Shown: in pieces, positions 57,060-64,000 of the stretch
Position numbering within the stretch: the stretch's first letter is position 1
How the letters are laid out: each line of letters opens with the position of its first letter
Made by a program: the position numbers and the translations under genes
The notes under the pieces: model-generated
Told to the model about the DNA's origin: nothing
Database searches by the model: none
Seen by the model: only the letters and a program-made list of their open reading frames with translations
Source of the DNA: Meandrina meandrites
Lineage: Eukaryota; Cnidaria; Anthozoa; Scleractinia; Meandrinidae
DNA: 64,000 nucleotides
NCBI GenBank assembly: GCA_963693305.1
Contig: OY855913.1
Location: forward strand, 10,940,701 to 11,004,700
Direction of reading: 5' to 3'

Positions 57060-58150
57060 AGTAGGTGTAATAATTCAAACTTTGGTCTTCAGAGAAAGGC
57101 ATGTTTTCACGCTGCGCAGCTTCTCATTTTGAGACTGAAGTGTTTGATTGCAAGAAACTGTAAAATAACAGGCAAATTGGGCTTAACTATATAAACATTC
57201 AGCTTTTAACCATCAGAAGTGCCGGCAACGCGTGGATTTTCAAATATATAGTTAGTCTAAGCTGGGCTTCGTTTTGAAGTGTTCTCCATAAGAGGAAGTC
57301 CCACTTCGCACATATATAGGAACTAAGTCAACTTTTACGTTTTTCATATTTGTTATCTTTTTTTTTATCTCTTCGATTCAGAGTTGACGTTCCAGCTGTA
57401 GTGTTTACATTTCTTGTTCAAGTTATCGAGTCTTTTCATGATAAATTTTGTTCGTGGAAGGCACGGCTGCAAAAGACTTCTTAGTAAAATTTACAACCGT
57501 TTTGACACTTAATCTAAACTTACTACGATTCAGCTTCAGTTTATTCATAATCGATCATAAACGATCATCATGATGAACCTGCTTAAATAATCGCCCATGT
57601 TTCTCTTCCAGGTGATAAACGTTCGATGTATCCGAAAATCATTCGTGCAAGCATGCATTGATAACAATTAGAGATCATTTCTTTATAAATATAATTTTTG
57701 GACAGAAATTCAATCGACGTTTTATCCTTGTTTGTTTAAGTTTTCTTTATCGGTTGTTATAAACAGCTGGATTTCTTTACATCATAAGGCTGGCTCGGTC
57801 GAGGCGTCTTCGTTATAAGCGGATCGCTTTTTATAATCCATGGTCTGAAGTATTTCTTTCTTCTTTCGAACGTTCTGAATCATTTTTCGGCACCAATCGT
57901 CCGCAATTCACATTTCTGTATTTTTTAGGTTAATTCTGAGGTCTACTTCAAATATATTCGAAGATGATCTTCGAAAATATCCAAAATCTTTAGGTGCAGT
58001 TGTAAGTATTTGTAATTATTTTGAAAAACTTTGTGAATCATTCTTCAGGGATATATTTGAAAAGTGTACGGAGATATTCGGAGATCTTCACAAACCTTGC
58101 TCTACGTTGGATCAAACTAGATCGCGACCAGTCAAAATAAAATAAAATAA
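57060..58150. other. No gene seen
   Basis: AT-rich with TATTCGAAGAT-type short repeats near 57957-58090. Confidence 0.5.
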
Positions 58151-58207
58151 AATATAAAAATACTGCATGGCCTGGTCAGACAACGTGAAAAGGCGTAAAT
58201 GCAATAT

Positions 58208-58237
58208 TTCGGCTGGCCAACACCAGCCTTCTTCAGG
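58208..58237 (-). ncRNA. Hammerhead-ribozyme-like core next to a Penelope-like fragment
   Basis: On the minus strand: CTGAAGA, stem GGCTGG/CCAGCC with a TGTTGG loop region, then GAAA. The core and stem II are intact; stem III is unclear. It lies 125 bp upstream of the Penelope-like coding remnant, though on the opposite strand. Confidence 0.45.
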
Positions 58238-58362
58238 TTTATTGAATGAAAAGCGAATTTATATGGTCTTTATATAATAAGCCGGAAATAACATGACATA
58301 GCTACGTGATGTGTAAAAATACAGAAAGATAATAACTTCCCCTCGACGCATATGCTCTAACC

Positions 58363-59085
58363 TACAAACAACGTTCACAGGAACTCATGGACTACCTCGT
58401 AAATCGGGGTTATAAACTCAATTTTCTTAGTAGAACTAAAATACAACGGGCTTCTGACATTTCTCGCAACGACGTTCTGAAAACTAAGCCTAAACGACAG
58501 TACCTGCGAGAAGGCTCTCTTTGGGGGCAACGCGCGAGTGGCGAAGCGAGTTAAGAGCGAGTTGCGAGCGCGCGACGAATCGACGACTCAGCGGTTCGCT
58601 TCGCTCGCACGATGTCGAAAAACTCGCGGCCCCCAAAGAGAGCCTGCTCGCAGGCTAAACAGATACTGTTCCTTTCGTTATTGCTTACAATCCTACTTTA
58701 CCTAACATAATTCGCATAATCCACAAACACTCTAATGTACTCTACTCATCTAATCGTTGTAAAAACGTTTTTACTAATCTTCCTCTAGTAGCCTACTGGC
58801 GTTGTAAAAGCATTGGCGACATTCTTGTTAGAGCTAATTTACCGGCCGAACCTGTCAACTCTGACAACTCCCGATTTCCTCCTGGTTCTTTTCGGTGCAA
58901 TAAAAATAATTGTACCACCTGCCCTTATATCGAAAATGAACGCACGCAATATGCTTTTAGTAGTACTGGACAAATGTATAAAATTAAATCGCACATTACT
59001 TGTGAAACACCTAATGTTATTTACATGATTCAATGTACTACATGTAATCTTCAATATATCGGAGAAACTAAACGTCGCTACGTGA
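58363..59085 (+). pseudogene. Penelope-like retroelement fragment (RT C-terminus and GIY-YIG endonuclease start)
   Basis: The conceptual frame gives SQELMDYLVNRGYKLNF (58377 onward), then, after a palindromic insertion, VPFVIAYNP (58670 onward), GSFRCNKNNCTTCPYI, SHITCETPNVIYMIQC and YIGETKRRY. The CxxxNCxTCPYI and VIYxIxCxxCxxQYIGETKR patterns are those of Penelope-like elements ending in a GIY-YIG nuclease. The frame stops at about 59085, where sequence of the neighbouring tandem repeat begins, so most of the nuclease is deleted. The RT core upstream is missing too. Confidence 0.82.
58501..58657. mobile_element. Palindrome-ended MITE interrupting the Penelope-like frame
   Basis: The ends CCTGCGAGAAGGCTCTCTTT and AAAGAGAGCCTGCTCGCAGG are inverted, with GGGGGC/GCCCCC next inside; the centre is rich in GCGAG. 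Reading frame on both sides belongs to one protein, which supports insertion. The exact junction and duplication are not resolved. Confidence 0.8.
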
Positions 59086-59640
59086 CTAACTTAGGTTTAA
59101 GGAGCTGGAGTTTCTCGTGCATTTTGGAAAGGCAAATAAAACTCAGGCTAGTTTAATTTGTTGACAGATTAAAAGCGATGTGACTAACTTAGTACACATG
59201 TCAAGTTCATGTGACCAACCTACATGTACCGCACAAATTAAAAACAAACGTGATTCTGAACTAAGTACAGAGCTAGTCTCCTTGTCCTCCTTCGCAGCCG
59301 TTGTTTGGGCTCGTCACGTGACGCTCTCCCACCCCCCCCCCCCACCCCCCACACACGCCCAAACAACGGCTGCGAAGGAGACTAAGTACAGAGCAGAGTT
59401 TCTCGTGAATTTCTAAAGAGCCGATAAAACTAGCTTCATTTGTCGAAAGTTAAAAAAGCGATGCGACTAACTTAGTACACATGTCATGTTCATGTGGCCA
59501 ACCTACATGTACCCAAATAAAACAAACGTGATTCTGAACTAAGTACACAGAGCAAGAGTTTCTCGTGAATTTCTTAATAGCCGATAGAACTAGTTTCATT
59601 TGTCGAAAGATTAAAAAGCGATGTGACTAACTTAGAACAC
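59085..59640 (+). repeat. ~160-190 bp tandem array (ACTTAGTACACATGTCA... unit)
   Basis: GTGACTAACTTAG recurs near 59083, 59171, 59466 (as GCGACTAACTTAG) and 59620, with intervening GAGTTTCTCGTG and GCCGATA(A/G)AACTAG motifs. Non-coding. One unit holds the MITE at 59274-59384. Confidence 0.75.
59274..59384. mobile_element. Short MULE-like MITE, 10-bp TSD
   Basis: The ends TAGTCTCCTTG...CAGCCGTTGTTTGGGC and GCCCAAACAACGGCTGCGAAGGAGACTA are inverted. The flanks AGTACAGAGC at 59264-59273 and 59385-59394 are identical. Same family as 27272-27750. Confidence 0.88.
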
Positions 59641-60065
59641 GTGTCAAGAACATATCACCAACTAAGGACACAAGTTCAGGAGTTTCTCGACCCTTTCTCG
59701 GGCATCAACAAATTTGATATTTTCATTTTTTTAAATAAAGTCAATAAACCGTTCTCCCCAAACAAATCCTTAATATTTCAAGGGTTGTGTTATAACATAC
59801 AACAGATACCTGTGCTGGCGTTCATCTTCTTCGGTTTTTCAAAGGTGGGTTTGCATCTTGCTCGGCTGGAATGACATTTGAGCAAATTTTTTTTTTTTTT
59901 TTCAGAATGTAGTATGTTAGTTGGTTGCCAGATACAGCAGTTATATGCCCGTTCTTACTAGGATAATTACAATATATATTTATAATGCAAAGCCTCCCTA
60001 ACGCTCTTTTCATACGCGTGAATATAATGTGGCAACTGTATGTATTTTCCCTTAGCGACAGCCAT
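59640..60065 (+). repeat. Interspersed repeat, copy without the G-tipped insertion
   Basis: Parallel to 8048-8900. At GTTGCCAGATACAGCAGTTATATGCCC it shows the uninterrupted target of the element at 8308-8761. Confidence 0.82.
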
Positions 60066-60170
60066 AATAGCCGTAGCTCCTGCGCAGACATTCTTTTGGC
60101 TCGTCACTTGGCGAATACGTAACGAATGCGTGACGAGCCAAAAGAACGTCTGCGTAGCTAGGAGGCTATT
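60066..60170. mobile_element. Palindromic MITE (AATAGCC...GGCTATT)
   Basis: The left AATAGCC then CTCCTGCGCAGACATTCTTTTGGCTCGTCAC; the right GTGACGAGCCAAAAGAACGTCTGCG...GGAGGCTATT. The inner GGCTCGTCAC resembles the TAGTCTCC family. Confidence 0.82.
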
Positions 60171-60174
60171 GTCA

Positions 60175-61465
60175 GTGTATTGTGTAATAAGCTCAAAAAG
60201 TAAATACATAAATTTCCGTTGAGCGAAGAACTAAAAATGTTAATTTGAGTACAAATAGATTTATTTAATAGCTTGCAAATTATTCTATTGCCTCCCCTAC
60301 CGCCATACTGAATAGAATTCCACTTCCTTTGTAAACGCTGTTTCGTAATTTCATGTTGACGGCTCCCAAACAAGCTTGGGCTGCCTGTGGGCTCTGTAGA
60401 GAGATACCGGTATGCTGAGCGCCGTGTCAGAACTTCTGAGTTATGCCGCCAACTATATCATGCAAGCAGCCTTACATCATCTCTTTATTTATGCAGGTGG
60501 CAGCAGATGGTTCTGTTTAATCACTTTCTGTCTCCACGAAGAACTTAGTTCCAATAGTGTGTGGCACTCTGCCAGAAAACCGAGCCGAAACTGATCTCAC
60601 TTGCCATTCTTCGGAGTCCATATTGCTCCCAAATTTAAGCCGGCGCTACCAGGTCCTAGTGATATCCCGGAAAATTTCACAGAAGGTCATCAATTTGTTG
60701 CTTAGTGGATCACAATTGCGACGAATTACATAGAATCTAGATGTAAAGAAGCGCATTCTGAAGATCCGTTTATAGCGAGGTTCAGCTAAGAGGTCATTTC
60801 ACAATGGCTGGAATAGCGTGTCGGAGAGATCGTCAAGTCAGGTAAAATAATAATAGCAATTTTATTTAAGTTTGTTTTTTAATATGACCTGAAAAATGCT
60901 CCATTTGGGGCTTACAAGTCATTCCCAAGTACCCTGTATTTCTTAGTGACGTTTATTAGTCAAGAAAAAATATGCAGGAAATGCTTATATAAATTTCTTC
61001 CGAAATCATATCAGCTCATGATCACGTTTCATCTCGAGTATCTCGGCTCAGAACTCACCTCGAAATATTATATTTCAACTGAATCATACATAAACTTAAC
61101 ACCTCAGAGCATATCACGATGTGTAATTGGAAAGTGGACTGCTGTTATCAGCTCAAGCTTTAGGCTTACCGGCCCTTTGATTGCCAAGGATTTTGCCGCC
61201 ATGTAAATATATCGAGCAAATACAATATGGAAATATATACCATTTCTTAGAGCTACAAGGATCACCTGTTTCTGAAATGATTCGCACGTATATAATCCTT
61301 ATAACACTTTTTGGTTTGAATTTTTAACTCTTACCTTCCAACCAGACAAATTATATTTTTCTACAAAAAGATGAAAAGTGTTAAGTTTATCAGTTTGGTT
61401 TTTGTCTTCGAAAAATAATTAAACGAAGCGTTATGACATCTTGAACAAACAAAAACGCTAAAAAA
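60175..61465. other. No gene seen
   Basis: Short frames only; nothing recognisable. Confidence 0.5.
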
Positions 61466-61469
61466 ACCT

Positions 61470-61668
61470 GGGCCCGGTTGCATAAAGCAACTTAAGATAA
61501 AGTGCGATTTTCTGAAACCATTCCCTGTGTTCTGGATTGTAATTAATCAGCCGAAGGTGGATAAAAGAATATAGAAACACAATGTCGGTGCGAAAAAATC
61601 CTTGGGAACACAGAGAACAGTTGCACAAAATCCCACTTAATCTTAGGTTGCTTTATGCAACCGGGCCC
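61470..61668. mobile_element. MITE with GGGCCCGGTTGCATAAAGCAA termini
   Basis: The left GGGCCCGGTTGCATAAAGCAACTTAAGAT and right ATCTTAGGTTGCTTTATGCAACCGGGCCC are inverted. No coding capacity. Confidence 0.9.
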
Positions 61669-61984
61669 TGGAGCGGCAGTTTCTTTGGAATCAGCTATAA
61701 TCTAATGTGTGTTAATCTTTGAGATATTTTTATTTGGGTTAAAATTGCTACAGCTCAGTTGCTCAGCTGAAAAGTAAGATTTTTGTCAAACATTGCTCAT
61801 CGTCGAAGTCTAACCGGAAGCCTGTGTCAGTTCGCTGGCCGGAAAATACTGACATGAATATCTACTTTCTACGGCATGCTAAACATATTTTATTAATATA
61901 TGAACTAGAGTGAATTACGAGGATTTCTCTTGCTGAGAAAAATCATATCTTCACATGAAGATATTGATTTCGTCACGTTTGCTA

Positions 61985-62295
61985 ACGAGTTTGATCTTCG
62001 TCGGCAATCTCCGGCAATCTTCGGGAATCTTGGGAAATTATTGGAAAAGTTCGGAAACATTCGTATGACTACCGGACAACATTTTGGAAAATCTTCGGAA
62101 ATCTTCGGAAAATGATCGGAAATCTTCGGAACATCGTCAAAAACCTCGTTATTTGTCGGTTTATAAAATAAACAAAATAATACATGGTTGCTTGGAGATA
62201 TGAAATTTCTCTTCTCGTGTTTAACTCGATATCTCAGATATCGAGTTGAACACTCGAAGATAAATTTCATATCTCCAAGCAACCATGTTTTATCC
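61985..62295. repeat. ATCTTCGGAAA-type repeats joined to a palindrome, copy 2
   Basis: Same composite as 50640-50998. The palindrome CATGGTTGCTTGGAGATATGAAATTT and inverse is centred on GATATCTCAGATATC at 62182-62288. Confidence 0.8.
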
Positions 62296-62822
62296 TCTAT
62301 CTCTCGTAAATGTTGACACACTGGGAATTTCTTTTACCATGCAGAGAGTGGAAATACATCGGAACTCTATCCTTTTCAGTTTCCCGTGTAATGACTGTAA
62401 TGAATTTCGCTAGTAATAAAAGGGAGCTCAAAGGATAGATGTTAAGACTGGATGGAGACTGTGATGTCCCACGATAGACACTGATAGTTCAGTTATGGCT
62501 ACATTGAACTCACGTATGCGATCACGAAAATCTATATCCTTTTTTCCTAAGACGTAAAAGCCACCATGACAGTCATCAGCATGAATGGGCGCTGGCTATG
62601 CATTAGTTAAATAACCGCAGAAAATGTGTTCGTGAAATGTAACTGTCCGTGAAAAATGTTTTTTAAACAAGGGGCATTTAGTGGGTTTCTTGTGTGGTTC
62701 TGTTTCGTTTCTTACCATTCGGCTTTCAGGTCTTTCATCCGAAAAAGTTAAAAAGCAGTTAAAGATGCTCGTTTAAGAATGGGCGCGCGGAAGAAAATTT
62801 AGTGGTGAACAATAAAATCAAC

Positions 62823-63003
62823 AGAGTGTTTTTGTTTCGGAACGATCGGTCTGATAGTTGCCCCTTGTGGAAATTTGATGTTCTTAAAACTAGCATATTA
62901 GTCTTCGAAGCTTCGCTTCTCGGGCTAATAATTCAGTGTTTTAAGAACATTAAATTTTCGCGGGGCAACTATCAGACTGATAGTTCGTCGACAGAAACAC
63001 TCT
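62823..63003. mobile_element. MITE with AGAGTGTTT...AAACACTCT termini
   Basis: Outer ends AGAGTGTTTTTG and inverse, and inner CTGATAGTTGCCCC and GGGGCAACTATCAG, are inverted. Confidence 0.85.
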
Positions 63004-63095
63004 AAAAAAAAATAAAATAAATGTTGTTTATAGTGGTCATGCACTTAGCTTCGAGATAGCTAGTTTGCAGGCATGCCACTGAAACATCGGAAACA

Positions 63096-63420
63096 AATAG
63101 CATACTATTCACGGCAGTCCCTTCCACGCTCGCTGATAAGGAATGGAGATATGCGACCGCGCTTTGTAAGTTGGACGTGGAAAAGAGGACGGGGAAGGGG
63201 AGGGAGGGAAAACGAAAAGCGCGGAGGCGAAAAGAGGAGAGCGTGAAAGGAGAGGCATGCCACGGCTGCTGATATCCCAAGGATTCTAACGCGAACTGGG
63301 CCGAAATGATATGCAGAGCTCTTATTTATACTCGCACTGTAAGGGACTGGCGCGAATAGCATACTATTCACGGCAGTCCCTTTCACGCTCGCTAATAAGG
63401 AATGGAGATATGCTCCCGCA
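63096..63420. repeat. 65-bp direct repeats 260 bp apart
   Basis: AATAGCATACTATTCACGGCAGTCCCTT(C/T)CACGCTCGCT starts at 63096 and 63356 and continues to GGAATGGAGATATGC in both. They lie downstream of the tyrosine recombinase frame, so they could be terminal repeats of that element. Confidence 0.8.
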
Positions 63421-63507
63421 CTAAGAAGTCCAACGTTTAATACGGCTTAAGGCCCTAGAAGTCCGCCAATACTTAAACAACACACACATCGAGTCCCACA
63501 CTTAAAC

Positions 63508-63999
63508 TCAGTAGAGAACCCCAACCAGCCAAAACTCAATCTTAGGCGAAGCGCTGGAGGGAAAGGCGACAGTAAAATGAACGAGGCTGTTCAAGTCAGT
63601 GTATGAATCTGCCAGTGTCTGGGCAGAGGAGAGGTGTCGAGACAATAACTCTGAAGGTCCTCCGGGACGTAAAACTTGCGCAACTTTCAAATAGTGAGAC
63701 GCTGTAGGAGCGCGGCGCCAACCAACGTGTTCCATAATATCTGCAAGCTGACTACCCGAAAGGGCTAGAGTGATGGCTAAGCCGGCCCTAAAGCTGTGCA
63801 AAGTTTCTCCACTGTAAATCTTTGCTTCCTGTAGATAGCAACGGAGCCGTGACTGCAAAGAGGAGTTAGCGATTTGCTTATTTTGGATCTTCCCGGTAGA
63901 GCTGAGAGGGAGAAACAGGTAACCAGCCAATAGATCCACAGAAAGCGCGGAGGAGATGGCGACGTAAAGTTCTATGGCCTTAACAGGGCAAAGCGACAA
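63508..63999 (-). CDS. Tyrosine recombinase/integrase C-terminal part, runs off the right edge
   Basis: At least 163 residues read toward the left; the upstream part lies beyond the window, so the first Met is not a proven start. ETLHSFRAG gives the His-x-x-Arg box (catalytic Arg), EHVGW the His-containing box and SHYLK the candidate nucleophile Tyr. The order and spacing are those of phage-integrase-fold recombinases. In anthozoans such genes mostly belong to YR mobile elements (Crypton, DIRS or Ngaro groups); which one cannot be told without the missing N-terminal sequence. Family chemistry: strand exchange through a 3'-phosphotyrosine intermediate. Confidence 0.75.
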   Translation of the reverse strand: MSLCPVKAIELYVAISSALSVDLLAGYLFLPLSSTGKIQNKQIANSSLQSRLRCYLQEAKIYSGETLHSFRAGLAITLALSGSQLADIMEHVGWRRAPTASHYLKVAQVLRPGGPSELLSRHLSSAQTLADSYTDLNSLVHFTVAFPSSASPKIEFWLVGVLY

Positions 64000-64000
64000 A

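Noticed and set aside
58208..59085. Active Penelope-like element
   Set aside because: The RT core is missing, the frame is split by an insertion and the nuclease is truncated.

Overview
The window is nuclear DNA of an animal, most likely an anthozoan cnidarian and probably a stony coral. Genes have many small exons with GT/AG introns. Intergenic and intronic DNA is AT-rich and packed with palindromic DNA transposons, tRNA-derived SINEs, an L1-type LINE, a Penelope-like element with a GIY-YIG end, and tyrosine-recombinase remains. The species assignment is inference; I ran no database search.

Layout. (1) 1-2.5 kb: two of the expected three exons of a MIF/DDT-type tautomerase gene on the minus strand; its last exon lies off the left edge, and a SINE carrying a nested palindromic element fills its first intron. 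(2) 4.2-4.8 kb: a single-exon cupin of the DUF985 type on the plus strand. (3) 5-17.5 kb: a mobile-element zone with an ~0.9 kb interspersed repeat present twice, a G-tipped element that can be dated against an empty copy at 59.9 kb, a nearly full-length but broken L1-like LINE (9.7-15.0 kb), and a TTAA-flanked element. (4) 17.9-44.4 kb: the complete TRAPPC11 gene, 36 coding exons. The spliced length is 3,369 nt (1,122 aa, close to the ~1,133 aa of human TRAPPC11) and all phases agree. Its intron 23 holds a complete antisense single-exon class A GPCR gene and the relic of a second one. (5) 45.6-54.8 kb: a minus-strand gene of nine exons, convergent with TRAPPC11. It encodes a 1,290-aa type I membrane protein: signal peptide, two Ig-like domains, one transmembrane helix and a ~1,000-residue cytoplasmic tail. 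Two thirds of the protein is an 11-residue (33-bp) Thr/Val/Asp-rich repeat, organised into five blocks that each begin with a short hydrophobic header. (6) 55-64 kb: no conventional gene; a repeat graveyard with a Penelope-like fragment split by a palindromic element, tandem repeats, several MITEs and the C-terminal part of a tyrosine recombinase running off the right edge.

The genes show no common pathway. TRAPPC11 is a housekeeping trafficking subunit, the GPCR is nested in it, and the Ig protein is its convergent neighbour. The most unusual object is the Ig receptor with the hendecad-repeat tail. The 11-mer period resembles perilipin/synuclein/LEA-type 3-11 amphipathic repeats, but here it is attached to a cell-surface receptor.
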